64,000 nt of DNA from Solirubrobacteraceae bacterium (GTDB lineage: Bacteria > Actinomycetota > Thermoleophilia > Solirubrobacterales > Solirubrobacteraceae), in contig JANJTP010000032.1 of assembly GCA_024711025.1 (NCBI GenBank), forward strand, positions 22,231-86,230, read 5' to 3'. The translations under genes were made by a program, and so were the position numbers. Of this stretch, positions 26,851 to 40,186 are shown piece after piece (the stretch's first letter is position 1; each line of letters begins with the position of its first letter). The notes beneath the pieces are model-generated. The model worked only from the letters and a program-made list of their open reading frames with translations. It was not told the DNA's origin and did not search any database.

Positions 26851-27567
26851 ATGGCCATGCGTGCCCCCCGAATCCTGCTCGTGGACGACGAGGAGTCGAT
26901 CCGCACGCTGCTGTCGTATCCGCTGCGCAAGGACGGCTACGAGGTCGTGACCGCGGCCGACGGCCGCGAGGCGCTCGAGCGGTTCGACGGCTCGTCGTTC
27001 GACCTCGTCGTGCTCGACCTGATGATGCCGCGGCTCGACGGGCTCGAGGTGTGCCGCCGCCTGCGGGCGCGCAGCACCGTGCCGATCATCATGCTCACCG
27101 CACGCACCGAGGAGGTCGACAAGGTCGTCGGCCTCGAGCTCGGGGCCGACGACTACATCACGAAGCCCTTCTCGGTGCGGGAGTTCCGCAGCCGCGTGAA
27201 GGCGGCGCTGCGCCGGGCCTCGATGACGCGCGAGGAGGAGGCGGCCGTCGACACGCCGCTCGAGGTCGGCGAGCTGCGGATCGATCCGGGTCGGCGCTCG
27301 GTCCACGCACGCGGCGAGGAGGTCGCGCTGACGTTCGTCGAGTTCGAGATCCTCGTCGCGCTCGCCGGCGCCCCCGGCCGGGTCTGGACCCGTGAGCAGC
27401 TCCTGACCCGGGTCTGGGGCGACAGCGCGTGGCGCGACCCGCGGACCGTCGACGTCCATATACGCCACCTGCGCGAGAAGCTCGAGCTCGACGCCCGCCA
27501 CCCCGACCACATCGTCACCGTGCGCGGAGTCGGCTACCGCTTCCGCGACGACGGCGAGCACTCATGA
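26851..27567 (+). CDS. OmpR-family response regulator
   Basis: The 238-residue protein has a receiver domain with acidic pair Asp12-Asp13, phospho-acceptor Asp56 in VVLDLMMPRLDG and the conserved Lys in ADDYITKPF. A C-terminal winged-helix DNA-binding domain follows, with VWTREQLLTRVWG and VDVHIRHLREKL ending in VRGVGYRF. An alternative ATG two codons downstream is possible. It overlaps the histidine kinase gene (ATGA) and will be its partner. Confidence 0.95.
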   Translation: MAMRAPRILLVDDEESIRTLLSYPLRKDGYEVVTAADGREALERFDGSSFDLVVLDLMMPRLDGLEVCRRLRARSTVPIIMLTARTEEVDKVVGLELGADDYITKPFSVREFRSRVKAALRRASMTREEEAAVDTPLEVGELRIDPGRRSVHARGEEVALTFVEFEILVALAGAPGRVWTREQLLTRVWGDSAWRDPRTVDVHIRHLREKLELDARHPDHIVTVRGVGYRFRDDGEHS

Positions 27568-28972
27568 GGCGCTCGCTCGCCAACCGCCTGGCGCTGGTCT
27601 TCTTCGTCATCGTGCTCGGCGCGATGGCGATCGTCTACCTCGGCGTCGTGCCGACGCTCGAGTCGAGCCTCGTCCAGGACCGCAGCCGCCGCCTGCAGCA
27701 CGCCGCCGAGCGCTACACGCCGCCGATCGTCGATGCGATCGACTCCAGCGCGCCGGTCTCGCAGGTCGACGCCGAGGTGCGCCAGGCGGCCGACCAGGCG
27801 CGCGCGCGAGTGACGCTGCTCGGCGTGAACCGCGGCTCGTTCGGCGCCCAGCCGTTCGTCAAGTCCGACTCGAACGCCGGCGCCGACATCGGCGACCTGC
27901 AGTTCCCCGCCGCGACGGAGGCGATCCAGACCGGTCGAGTCGCGAGCGCCACCGAGTCGACGCGCGACGGGCGGGTGCTGCAGGCGGCGATCCCCCTCTT
28001 CTTCGCGGACGCCGACAGCGGCAGGCGGGTGCTCGGGTCGGTCGTCGTCTACACGGCTCCACTCGAGGACGTCGAGGCGAACGTCGAGCTCATCCGCAAC
28101 AGGATCGTCGTCGCCGGGCTGCTCGCGCTCGCCGCGGCGGTGCTCGCCGGCCTCCTCGTCGCGCAGGCGCACGGTCGGCGGGTCCGTCGCCTGGAGGATG
28201 TCGCGCGCCGCGTCGCACGCGGCGACTTCTCGGCCCGCTTCCCGGTCGATCGCGACGACGAGCTCGGGCGCCTGGCGGCGGCGCTCGACGCGATGCAGCG
28301 CCAGCTCGCGGAGCTCGACAGCTCGAGGCGCCGCTTCATCGCGACGGCCTCGCACGAGCTGCGCACTCCGATCTTCTCGCTCGGCGGCTTCCTCGAGCTG
28401 CTCGAGGACGAGGACCTCGACGAGGTCGATCGCGCCCGATTCCTCGCGCAGGTCCGCGAGCAGGCGGCGCGGCTCGGCAAGCTCGCGACCGACCTCCTCG
28501 ACCTCTCCCGGCTCGACGCCGGCGCGGTCCGGCTGCGAACCGAGCCGACCGACCTCGGAGCGCTCGCGCAGCGCGTCGCCGGCGAGTTCGCGCCGACGCT
28601 CGCCACGCACGACTCGCGGCTCGAGCTGCGCATCCCGGGTGATCCGGTGAGCGCGGTGTGCGACCCTGAGCGCGTGGCGCAGATCCTGCGGATACTGATC
28701 GACAACGTGCTCACCCACACGGCCTCCGGGACCGACGCGGTCATCGCCGCCTCGCGCCGCGACGGGCGCGCGCGCGTGGCGGTGACCGACTTCGGCGGCG
28801 GCATCCCCCGCGGCGACGCCGGGCGCGTCTTCGAGCCCTTCTACACCTCCGACGGCGCGCGCGGCTCCGGGCTCGGGCTGGCGATCGCGCACGAGCTCGC
28901 CGAGGTGATGGGCGGCGAGCTGCGCGTCGAGAGCTCCCCCGGCCGCACGACGTTCGCGCTGGAGATCCCGGC

Positions 28973-28976
<4 letters not shown>
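27564..28976 (+). CDS. Sensor histidine kinase
   Basis: The 470-residue protein has spans at about 9-30 and 181-201 flanking an exported sensor domain of about 150 residues. A HAMP segment, HisKA with the phospho-accepting His264 in ATASHELRTP, and an HATPase domain with the N box (LIDNVLTH), DFGGGIP and GSGLGLAIA follow. The layout is that of PhoR/BaeS-type kinases. It overlaps the response regulator upstream and the HtrA protease downstream by 4 nt, suggesting a response to envelope stress; that link is inferred from context. Confidence 0.94.
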
Positions 28977-30145
<1,169 letters not shown>

Positions 30146-30169
30146 GCCCGGATCCGCCGAGTCCGCGAC

Positions 30170-30231
30170 TCGCCCCGCCGGGGGCGACCGGGGTCATCGG
30201 CTCGCGACGGGCGGCGCAGGGGCCGCCGCCC
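30170..30231 (+). terminator. Two consecutive hairpins after htrA
   Basis: TCGCCCC (30170-30176) pairs with GGGGCGA (30181-30187) over a 4-nt loop. GGGCGGCG (30209-30216) pairs with CGCCGCCC (30224-30231) over a 7-nt loop. They separate the two-component/protease operon from the TreT promoter (TAGGCT at 30240). Confidence 0.6.
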
Positions 30232-30252
30232 CTCCCCGCTAGGCTGGCCGCC

Positions 30253-31491
30253 GTGCTGCAGCCCGTCCACGTAGCGCACAAGTCGCTCGCCGACTACACG
30301 CACCTCGTCGGTCGCGACGTCATCGACGAGATCCGCGCGCTGGCCGAGCCGCTGAAGGGCCTGCGCGTCGTCCACGTCTCCTCGACCGCGTTCGGCGGCG
30401 GGGTGAGCGAGCTGCTCTACACGCTCGTCCCGCTGATGCGCGACGTCGGGCTCGAGTGCGACTGGAACGTGATCTACGGCCAGGACGAGTTCTTCCACGC
30501 GACGAAGCAGCTGCACAATGCGCTGCAGGGCGACCCACAGGACCTCAGCGAGGACCAGTGGGCGATCTGGCACGGCTACAACGAGATGAACGCCGAGCAG
30601 CTCCCCGGCGACATCGACATCTGCTTCGTCCACGATCCGCAGCCCGCCGCGCTGATGCGGCTCGCCGACGACAAGGCGCGGGGCTGGCTGTGGCGCTGCC
30701 ACATCGACCTGTCCTCGCCCAACCCGGCGACGATCGAGCGGCTGCTGCCGTTCGTCCGCGACTACCCGCACAGCGTCTTCCACCTGCGCGACTACGTCCC
30801 CACCGGCATGCGCGGACAGGTCCACATCGTCCCTCCGGCGATCGACCCGCTGACGCTGAAGAACATGGCCCTGTCGCCGGACGACGCGGCGTTCGTCTGC
30901 CAGCAGTTCGGCGTCGACGTCGACCGCCCGCTGCTGGTGCAGGTGTCGCGCTTCGACCCCTGGAAGGATCCGCTCGGCGTCATCGACGCCTACCGCCTGG
31001 CCAAGGAGTCGGTGCCGGAGCTGCAGCTCGCGCTCGTCGGCTCGATGGCCAGCGACGATCCGGAGGGCTGGGAGTACTTCAACGCCACGCTGTCGCACGC
31101 CGACGCCGACGACGACGTCAAGATCCTCAACAACTTCAACGGCGTCGGTGCGATCGAGGTCAACGCCTTCCAGGCGCAGGCCGACGTCGTCATCCAGAAG
31201 TCGATCCGCGAGGGCTTCGGCCTGACCGTCACCGAGGCGCTGTGGAAGGGCAAGCCGTTCATCGGCGGCAACGCCGGCGGCATCCCCCTCCAGGTCCGCG
31301 ACGGGGAGACCGGCTTCCTCGTCGACTCCCCCCACTCCTGCGGCCGGCGCTGCGTCGAGCTGCTGGCCGATCCGGGCCTCGGGCGACGGCTGGGCCGCGC
31401 CGGCAAGGAGCACGCGCGACGCAACTTCCTGACGCCCCGCTACCTGCGCGACTACCTGAGAATCTTCTCGGCGATGGCGGACCAGGCATGA
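30253..31491 (+). CDS. treT: Trehalose synthase, glycosyltransferring (TreT type, GT4)
   Basis: The GTG at 30253 follows TAGGCT by 7 nt and gives 412 residues, normal for TreT. The GT-B protein has STAFGGGVSELLYTLVPL near the N-terminus, DWNVIYGQDEFF, and a C-terminal nucleotide-sugar domain with VSRFDPWKDPLGVIDAY and KSIREGFGLTVTEALWKGKP, where the EGFG-x6-E signature is typical of retaining GT4 enzymes. TreT reversibly makes trehalose from NDP-glucose and glucose. It overlaps the GT20 gene by 4 nt. Trehalose here would serve osmotic or desiccation protection. Confidence 0.88.
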   Translation: MLQPVHVAHKSLADYTHLVGRDVIDEIRALAEPLKGLRVVHVSSTAFGGGVSELLYTLVPLMRDVGLECDWNVIYGQDEFFHATKQLHNALQGDPQDLSEDQWAIWHGYNEMNAEQLPGDIDICFVHDPQPAALMRLADDKARGWLWRCHIDLSSPNPATIERLLPFVRDYPHSVFHLRDYVPTGMRGQVHIVPPAIDPLTLKNMALSPDDAAFVCQQFGVDVDRPLLVQVSRFDPWKDPLGVIDAYRLAKESVPELQLALVGSMASDDPEGWEYFNATLSHADADDDVKILNNFNGVGAIEVNAFQAQADVVIQKSIREGFGLTVTEALWKGKPFIGGNAGGIPLQVRDGETGFLVDSPHSCGRRCVELLADPGLGRRLGRAGKEHARRNFLTPRYLRDYLRIFSAMADQA

Positions 31492-32948
31492 CCGGGGGTC
31501 GTCCGTTCGTCCTGGTCTCGAACCGCGGGCCGGTCACGTTCGAGGACGACGGCAGCGTGCGCCGGGGGACCGGCGGGCTCGTCACGGCGCTGACGGGGCT
31601 GGCCTCTCACCGCCAGTCCGTCTGGGTCGCAAGCGCGATGACCGAAGCCGACGCGCGGCGCGCCGAGGAGGCCGGCGACCGACCGTTCTCGGTCCGCTCG
31701 CCGACCGGCGGCGAGTACCTCGTGCGGCTCGTCGCCTCCGACCCGGTCGCCTACGACCGCTTCTACAACATCTTCGCGAACCCGATGCTGTGGTTCATCC
31801 AGCACTACCTGTGGGACCTCTCGAACGCCCCCGACGTGCGGCGCAACGAGATCGAGGCGTTCGAGTACGGCTACAACGTCGTCAACGAGGACCTCGCCAA
31901 CGCGGTGCTGGAGGAGATCGACGGGCAGCTCGATCCCGTCGTGATGGTCCACGACTACCACCTCTACACGCTGCCGGGGCTGATCCGCCGCGCGCGGCCG
32001 GACGCGTTCCTGCACCACTTCATCCACATCCCGTGGACCCAGTCGGACTCCTGGCGGGTCCTGCCGCGGAAGATGCGCGAGGAGCTCTTCCAGGGGATCC
32101 TCGCGAACGACATCGTCGGCTTCCACACCCAGGCCTACCGCCTCAACTTCCTGCAGTGCTGCCGCGACCTGCTCGACCTCGAGGTCGACTTCCGCCGCGG
32201 GATCGTCCACAGCGAGGGACGCGACGTCTGGATCCGCAGCTACCCGCTGCCGATCGACTACGGCGCGACGCTGGAGGTCTCGCGGTCCGAGCGCACCCAG
32301 GGGTTCGAGGAGGTCCTCGTGCGTCGCCGGCGCGAGCACATCATCCTCCGCGTCGATCGCGCCGACCTGTCGAAGAACGTCCTGCGCGGCTTCGCGGCGT
32401 TCGACCTGTTCCTCGAGCAGCACCCCGAGTTCAGCGAGCGGGTGACGTTCATCGCCCAGCTGATGCCCTCGCGGACCGACGTGCCCGAGTACGCCGAGTA
32501 CCTCGAACGCATCGAGGCGCTGGTGGCGGTCGTCAACCATCGCCACGGGACCCCCGACTGGATGCCGATCAACCTCAAGCTGCGCGACGATCTCGAGGAG
32601 GCGATGGCTTCCTACAAGCAGTACGACGTGCTGCTCGTCAACGCGATGTTCGACGGGATGAACCTCGTCGCAAAGGAGGGCCCGCTCGTCAACGAGCGGG
32701 CCGGCGTCTCGATCCTCTCGGAGAACACCGGGGCGCACGAGGAGCTCGGCGAGTTCGCGCTGAGCGTCAACCCGTTCGACATCCAGGAGCTCGCCGACTC
32801 GATCCACGCCGCGCTGACGATGGCGCCCGAGGAGCGCCGGCGCCGGATCGAGGGTCTCAAGACGATCGTCACGACTCGCTCGCCCGGCGACTGGATCGAC
32901 GATCAGCTGGCGGACATCGCCGAGAAGGCGAGCGCCGAGCGCGGCTGA
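31488..32948 (+). CDS. GT20 glycosyltransferase, trehalose-6-phosphate synthase family (variant)
   Basis: The ATG overlaps the treT stop; 486 residues is a normal OtsA length. Visible GT20 motifs are LVSNRGPVTF, VMVHDYHLYTLP, IHIPW and DIVGFHTQAYRL. The donor-binding block reads VDRADLSKNVLRGF rather than the OtsA-typical VxRLDYxKG, and the C-terminal block reads DGMNLVAKEGPLVNE, then SENTGAHEEL. These substitutions place it in a separate GT20 group, so the product may be trehalose-6-phosphate or a related phosphorylated disaccharide. No otsB phosphatase gene is adjacent. Confidence 0.8.
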   Translation: MTGGRPFVLVSNRGPVTFEDDGSVRRGTGGLVTALTGLASHRQSVWVASAMTEADARRAEEAGDRPFSVRSPTGGEYLVRLVASDPVAYDRFYNIFANPMLWFIQHYLWDLSNAPDVRRNEIEAFEYGYNVVNEDLANAVLEEIDGQLDPVVMVHDYHLYTLPGLIRRARPDAFLHHFIHIPWTQSDSWRVLPRKMREELFQGILANDIVGFHTQAYRLNFLQCCRDLLDLEVDFRRGIVHSEGRDVWIRSYPLPIDYGATLEVSRSERTQGFEEVLVRRRREHIILRVDRADLSKNVLRGFAAFDLFLEQHPEFSERVTFIAQLMPSRTDVPEYAEYLERIEALVAVVNHRHGTPDWMPINLKLRDDLEEAMASYKQYDVLLVNAMFDGMNLVAKEGPLVNERAGVSILSENTGAHEELGEFALSVNPFDIQELADSIHAALTMAPEERRRRIEGLKTIVTTRSPGDWIDDQLADIAEKASAERG

Positions 32949-32963
32949 CGGCGGCGGACGGGC

Positions 32964-33587
32964 TCAGGGCCAGCCGAGCTCTTCGACGATCGTCTGCTCC
33001 GGCGTCGGGCGGGGCGCGGCACGAGACGCCCACCGCGGGGCCGCCTGCACCGGCGTCTGCGCCCGGCTGGGCGCTCTCGCGCGGCGGCCGCGATGCCCGG
33101 CCCGTCGACGCGAGCACGACCCGCCGGGGCGGGCATCGCGCCCACGGGCGCCGCGATCCGCCCGGTCCGCATCGTCGACCCCGACGCCGCGATCCGCTCG
33201 GCCCGCATCATCGACGACGCCGCGATCCGCTCGGCCCGCACCCTCGGCTCGGGTGCCGGGCTCCGCCCGGCCCGAACCTTCCACACGGGCGCCCGGGGCC
33301 GTATCCCCGTCGCCCGTGCCGGGCTTCGCCTCGCGGCCACGCGCACCGGGTCCGCCGTCGTCGTCGTCGTCGCCGTCACCGTCACCGTCGGTCGCACCGG
33401 GCCCGGCGACGGAGGATGCCTCGCCACCCGGCGCGACGAGCGCCTGCTCCACCGGCCGCGGCTCGGGCGAGGGCGCCTCCGGCAGCGGCGCGCGCAGCCG
33501 AGGCCAGAGGAGCAGCAGCGTGAGGACCACGGCGACGAGCGCCGGTCCCACGAGCCCGCGGCGCGTCGAGCGGCGCATGAGGTCCAT
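32964..33587 (-). CDS. Low-complexity exported or membrane-anchored protein
   Basis: The 207-residue reading frame has a basic N-terminus and one membrane segment (about 13-28), followed by a Gly/Asp/Ala/Arg-rich region with repeats of the type RADRGV and long Asp runs. It ends in an ordinary-looking segment, PTPEQTIVEELGWP. The hydrophobic anchor plus GGAG before the ATG supports coding, but the biased composition leaves it uncertain. It lies convergent to the GT20 gene and divergent from rpsF. Confidence 0.45.
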   Translation of the reverse strand: MDLMRRSTRRGLVGPALVAVVLTLLLLWPRLRAPLPEAPSPEPRPVEQALVAPGGEASSVAGPGATDGDGDGDDDDDGGPGARGREAKPGTGDGDTAPGARVEGSGRAEPGTRAEGAGRADRGVVDDAGRADRGVGVDDADRADRGARGRDARPGGSCSRRRAGHRGRRARAPSRAQTPVQAAPRWASRAAPRPTPEQTIVEELGWP

Positions 33588-33646
33588 GACTCCCGGAGGC
33601 TGTGGGACCGCCTCGCCTCCCCCCTGCTATCGTCGCCCGCCTGCTC

Positions 33647-34024
33647 ATGGTCACTCCCGCTCCTACGTACGATCTCGTCCTGCTCCTCGATTCCAAGGTC
33701 GAGGACGACCAACGCGCCAAGATCCGCACCGACGTCCGGGCGATGATCGAGGCCGCCGGCACGATCGTCCGCGACGAGCAGTACGGGACGCGCACGCTCG
33801 CATACGAGATCGAGAAGCGCACGGACGCGGCATACGAGCTGCTTCAGTTCAAGGGCCCACGCGAGCTGCTCGAGCAGCTCGATCGCACGCTGCGCATCAC
33901 CGACGGAGTCGTTCGCTTCCGCATCGTGAAGCTGCGCGAGGGCATGCCCTCCGCGCCGGATCTCCGCCAGGCACCCGGGCCGGTCGCCGAGCCGGCCGGC
34001 GAGCCCGCCGCCGCTTCCTCCTAG
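33647..34024 (+). CDS. rpsF: 30S ribosomal protein S6
   Basis: I chose the internal ATG at 33647 because TPAPTYDLVLLLDSKVEDD then matches the start of S6 (PxYELxxIldp). The 125-residue protein contains YGTRTLAYEIEKRTDAAYEL, the conserved S18-facing region, and a Pro/Ala-rich C-terminal tail. It binds S18 in the 30S platform. A TATCGT at 33628-33633 lies 13 nt upstream. It opens the conserved rpsF-ssb-rpsR-rplI-dnaB cluster. Confidence 0.95.
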   Translation: MVTPAPTYDLVLLLDSKVEDDQRAKIRTDVRAMIEAAGTIVRDEQYGTRTLAYEIEKRTDAAYELLQFKGPRELLEQLDRTLRITDGVVRFRIVKLREGMPSAPDLRQAPGPVAEPAGEPAAASS

Positions 34025-34247
34025 CCGGTCCCTTCGCGCCCGGCCCTTCCCCGCGTGGCAACGCCGCAGGCTGCTCGCGGGCTCCATCGGCCCGCGTTCG
34101 TTCAGGGACACGCACGATTTGCGCTTCCAGCGCACCGAAACCCCGGACGGAGCGGCCCAGGTGCCCCGCATCGCCGGACCCGCCTCTAGACTCGACCGGC
34201 ATCGCATCGTCCGACGAGCGACCTAGTTCGCCCCCGAAAGGAGCGCC
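34025..34247 (+). promoter_or_regulatory. Intergenic region with ssb promoter
   Basis: This 223-nt gap separates rpsF from ssb. TAGACT at 34187-34192 is a good -10, leaving a leader of about 50 nt that carries the ribosome-binding site GAAAGGAG before the ATG at 34248. It contrasts with the leaderless-type neighbours and suggests that ssb has its own promoter. Confidence 0.5.
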
Positions 34248-34715
34248 ATGGCGGCCTCGAACATCAACCGGGTCATCATCACCGGGAACCTCACATCGGA
34301 TCCTGAGCTGCGCTCGCTCCCGAGCGGCACCTCGGTCTGCAAGCTCCGCGTCGCCTGCAACACGCGCCGGAAGGACGGGGCGAGCGGCGAGTGGGTCGAC
34401 AAGCCCAACTACTTCGACGTCACGGTCTGGGGCGCACAGGGCGAGAACTGCGCCCGCTACCTCGCGAAGGGGCGCGGCGTCGCGATCGACGGACGGCTCG
34501 AGTGGCGCGAGTGGGAGACGCAGGAGGGCGGCAAGCGTCAGTCGATCGAGATCATCGCCGACGCCGTTCAGTTCCTCGGCGGCGGTCGCGACGAGTCGGG
34601 CGGGGGCTTCACGCCACGTTCGGACGTTCCGGTCGACACGAGCGACTTCGCCGGCGCGACGGCGCCTGCCGGCGGCGGGTCCGGACCGGTTCCCGACGAC
34701 GACATCCCCTTCTGA
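34248..34715 (+). CDS. ssb: Single-stranded DNA-binding protein
   Basis: The 155-residue protein has the SSB OB fold (VIITGNLTSDPELRSLPSG, then DVTVWGAQGENCARYLAKG and VAIDGRLEWREWE). A Gly/Pro-rich linker follows, then the acidic tip DDDIPF that recruits partner proteins. It coats single-stranded DNA in replication and repair. The ribosome-binding site GAAAGGAG is well spaced. Confidence 0.97.
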   Translation: MAASNINRVIITGNLTSDPELRSLPSGTSVCKLRVACNTRRKDGASGEWVDKPNYFDVTVWGAQGENCARYLAKGRGVAIDGRLEWREWETQEGGKRQSIEIIADAVQFLGGGRDESGGGFTPRSDVPVDTSDFAGATAPAGGGSGPVPDDDIPF

Positions 34716-34795
34716 TCCACCGAGCCTGATCGCGCGAGCCTCATCGCGCACGGACACGGCCGATCGCGGACGGGCCCGAGGGGCGGGCGCTGATG

Positions 34796-34825
34796 GCGCT
34801 CGCCGGCCCCCTCGCCGGCGAGCGC
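34796..34825 (+). terminator. Perfect 12-bp hairpin between ssb and rpsR
   Basis: GCGCTCGCCGGC (34796-34807) is exactly complementary to GCCGGCGAGCGC (34814-34825), with a CCCCTC loop. It is a very stable structure after ssb and before the rpsR promoter. Confidence 0.7.
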
Positions 34826-34890
34826 AGGCCGAGCGCTCGCGCGGCACTCCCCGCGCGTAGCACACGCCGCCGACGGCAACGCGATGGGGT

Positions 34891-34900
34891 TTGTCATACT
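34891..34900 (+). promoter_or_regulatory. Candidate -10 region of rpsR-rplI
   Basis: TTGTCATACT is the AT-richest patch in the gap; CATACT (34895-34900) can act as a -10, giving a leader of about 60 nt with AAGGAA before the GTG at 34966. No clear -35 was found. Confidence 0.4.
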
Positions 34901-34965
34901 GTGAGCTCGCGCGCCCCGTCGGGGGCGCGTTCTCTCGCAGGTCGTCGGAAGAGCAAGGAACCCTC

Positions 34966-35286
34966 GTGGCCAAGCAGCGTCGTAGCACCACTCCATCCCG
35001 CAGGCGGGACAAGAAGGGCGGCCCGGGAAGCGGCCGCCGCAAGCCGTGCCTGTTCTGCAAGGACAAGGTCGAGCACGTCGACTACAAGGACATCACGACG
35101 CTCGGGCGCTTCACGTCCGAGCGCGGGAAGATCCGCTCGAGGCGGATCACCGGGCTCTGCCGGCGCCACCAGAGCCAGGTCGCACGCGCCGTCAAGCGTG
35201 CACGCGAGCTGGCGCTGATGCCGTACGTCGCCGAGCCGGTCGGGGGCGACAGTCCGGGACGGCGGCGCGACCGGGACCGCGACTGA
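34966..35286 (+). CDS. rpsR: 30S ribosomal protein S18
   Basis: Translation starts at the GTG preceded by AAGGAA; this gives 106 residues. The core [17 protein letters not shown] and [18 protein letters not shown], then [19 protein letters not shown], is diagnostic of S18. The CxxC plus downstream Cys and His mark the zinc-binding (C+) form. A C-terminal basic-acidic tail is additional. Its stop overlaps the rplI start by one base. Confidence 0.96.
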   Translation: MAKQRRSTTPSRRRDKKGGPGSGRRKPCLFCKDKVEHVDYKDITTLGRFTSERGKIRSRRITGLCRRHQSQVARAVKRARELALMPYVAEPVGGDSPGRRRDRDRD

Positions 35287-35735
35287 TGCCGGCGGCGATC
35301 CTGCTTGACGACGTCGAGTCGCTCGGCTCCAAGGGCTCCGTCGTCGACGTCTCGAAGGGCTACCTGCGCAACTACCTGGTGCCGCGCGGCCTCGCGCAGC
35401 CCGCGACCAAGGCGTCGCTCGCCGCCGCCGCCCAGGCACGAGCCGCTCAGGCGCGCGCCCGGGAGCAGCTCGCCGCTCGCTCGGGCGAGCTGGCCGAGCT
35501 GCTGGCGAAGACCGTGCTGACGATCGCCCGCCAGGCTGGCGACGACGGCCGCCTCTTCGGCTCGGTCACCAACCAGGACATCGCGGAGGCGATCCGCGAA
35601 GCACGCGGAGTGGAGATCGACCGGCGCAAGATCAGCCTCGACGAGCCGATCAAGCACATCGGCACCTACCAGGTCGCCCTCGAGCTCGAGGGCGGGGTGT
35701 CCGCGACCATCAAGACGATGGTCGTCGAGCAGTAG
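35286..35735 (+). CDS. rplI: 50S ribosomal protein L9
   Basis: The 149-residue protein has the L9 N-terminal domain (AILLDDVESLGSKGSVVDV, then GYLRNYLVPRGLA), the long Ala-rich connecting helix and the C-terminal RNA-binding domain with GRLFGSVTNQDIAEAI. It sits at the base of the L1 stalk. TGATG coupling links it to rpsR. Confidence 0.97.
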   Translation: MPAAILLDDVESLGSKGSVVDVSKGYLRNYLVPRGLAQPATKASLAAAAQARAAQARAREQLAARSGELAELLAKTVLTIARQAGDDGRLFGSVTNQDIAEAIREARGVEIDRRKISLDEPIKHIGTYQVALELEGGVSATIKTMVVEQ

Positions 35736-35903
35736 CGCCCACCGCGGCGCTCGCCACCGGGCGTGAGGCCACGAGCTTCGCGCCCGACGCTCACCGCAGC
35801 ACCCTCCACGACCGTCGCACGTAGCGGCCGATACGGCGCGCTCCCACGCGCGATCGGTCGCAGATAGCGGTAACGACGCCGCCATGCCGACGGCACGCGC
35901 CGC

Positions 35904-35909
35904 TATCGT
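35904..35909 (+). promoter_or_regulatory. -10 hexamer of dnaB
   Basis: TATCGT lies 10 nt before the dnaB ATG at 35920, within a 184-nt gap after rplI, and fits the leaderless arrangement seen throughout the window. It is identical to the hexamer before rpsF. Confidence 0.5.
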
Positions 35910-35919
35910 CGCTCGCCCC

Positions 35920-37316
35920 ATGGCGACCGCTCCAGCACAGGCCGAGCAGCGCCCCGGCACCGCCCCCGCGGGCGCCGCGCCGCCGCACTCGCTGGAGGCC
36001 GAGCGCGCCGTTCTCGGCGCGATCCTGCTCTCCGAGAGAGCGCACTACGCCTTCGTGGTCGAGGAGAACCTCAAGGCCGAGGACTTCTACCGCGCGCGCC
36101 ACCGCGTCGTCTTCCAGACGATGGAGCGGCTGCTCGCGGACGGCACCGAGATCGACGTCCTGAGCGTCACCGAGGCGCTCAAGTCCGAAGGGGCCCTCGA
36201 GGACGCGGGAGGCTCCGAAGACGTCGCGTCGCTCGTCACCGAGGTGCCGGCGGTCGGCAACCTGCGCCGGTACGCCGAGATCGTCAAGGACCTGGCGCAT
36301 CTCCGCCGCCTGCTGGACGCCTCCTACCGGATCCAGACGAGCGTCTTCGAGCGCCAGGGCGAGACCTCGCAGATCGTCGACGAGGCCGAGCGGGTGATCC
36401 TCGACATCCGCCTGGGATCGGAAGGCAAGGACTTCCGGCGCGTCGGCGACGTCCTCCACGAGGAGCTGCCGCGCTGGGACCGGCTCGCGCAGGAGGGCAC
36501 CTCGATCACGGGGGTGCGCTCGGGCTTCGACGACCTCGACGCGATCACCGGCGGCTTCCAGCCGGGCAACCTCGTGATCATCGCGGCGCGCCCGTCGATG
36601 GGGAAGTCCGCGCTCGTCACGAACATCGCCGAGAACGTCGCGCTCGACCGCCGCGCGCCGCGCCCCGTCGCGCTCTTCTCGCTCGAGATGTCCGAGGGCG
36701 AGCTGGCCCAGCGGTTCATCGCCTCCAAGGCCTCGATCAAGGGCGACGACCTGCGCAAGGGCCGCGTCAAGGGCGACAAGTGGACCCGCGTCCTCAACGC
36801 CGCCACCGAGTACGAGCGGTCGCACCTCTACGTCGACGACTCCTCGGACATCGGCCTGCTCGACATCCGCGCGAAGGCGCGCCGCCTGCACCAGAGCCTG
36901 CTCGGCACCGACGGGGGCCTGTCGCTGATCATCATCGACTACCTGCAGCTCATGCGGGCCGACAGCCGCTACGACAGCCGCGTCCAGCAGGTCGGCGAGA
37001 TGAGCCGCGGGCTCAAGATCCTCGCTCGCGAGCTCGGCGTCCCGGTCATCGCGCTGTCCCAGCTCTCGCGCAACGTCGAGCAGCGCAAGCCGCCCGAGCC
37101 GATGCTCTCCGACCTGCGCGAGTCGGGGCAGATCGAGCAGGACGCCGACCTCGTCATGTTCATCTACCGCGACGAGTACTACACGGGCGACGAGTCCGAG
37201 AACCCCGGCGTCAGCGAGCTGATCATCGCCAAGCACCGCAACGGCGGGCTCGGACGGGTCGAGCTCGTCTTCCAGAACGACTACCCGCGGTTTCGCAACA
37301 AGGCGTACGAGGCCGC

Positions 37317-37320
<4 letters not shown>
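35920..37320 (+). CDS. dnaB: Replicative DNA helicase DnaB
   Basis: I chose the ATG at 35920 because of its upstream -10; it gives 466 residues. The N-terminal dimerisation domain begins PHSLEAERAVLGAIL. The RecA-like domain has Walker A ARPSMGKSAL, Walker B IIIDYLQLM, and motif H3/H4 ALSQLSRNVEQR with the DLRESGQIEQDAD segment. It unwinds DNA at the fork as a hexamer. No intein interrupts the motifs. The stop overlaps the downstream ATPase gene (ATGA). Confidence 0.97.
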
Positions 37321-40165
<2,845 letters not shown>

Positions 40166-40171
40166 GGCGGA

Positions 40172-40178
40172 TACCCTA
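40172..40178. promoter_or_regulatory. Shared bidirectional -10 element TACCCTA
   Basis: On the plus strand TACCCT (40172-40177) is 9 nt from the GTG at 40187. On the minus strand the overlapping TAGGGT (40178-40173) is 7 nt from the ATG at 40165. One 7-bp patch can thus open for two divergent leaderless transcripts. Confidence 0.55.
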
Positions 40179-40186
40179 TTGCGACC

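Noticed and set aside
33093..33746. Plus-strand open frame across the region before rpsF
   Set aside because: It overlaps the rpsF start region in another frame and lacks a start context. The minus-strand frame at 32964-33587 has a membrane anchor and is a better, though still weak, candidate.
33647..34024. S6:S18 autoregulatory leader RNA before rpsF
   Set aside because: The -10 lies only 13 nt before the rpsF start codon, leaving no room for the structured leader.
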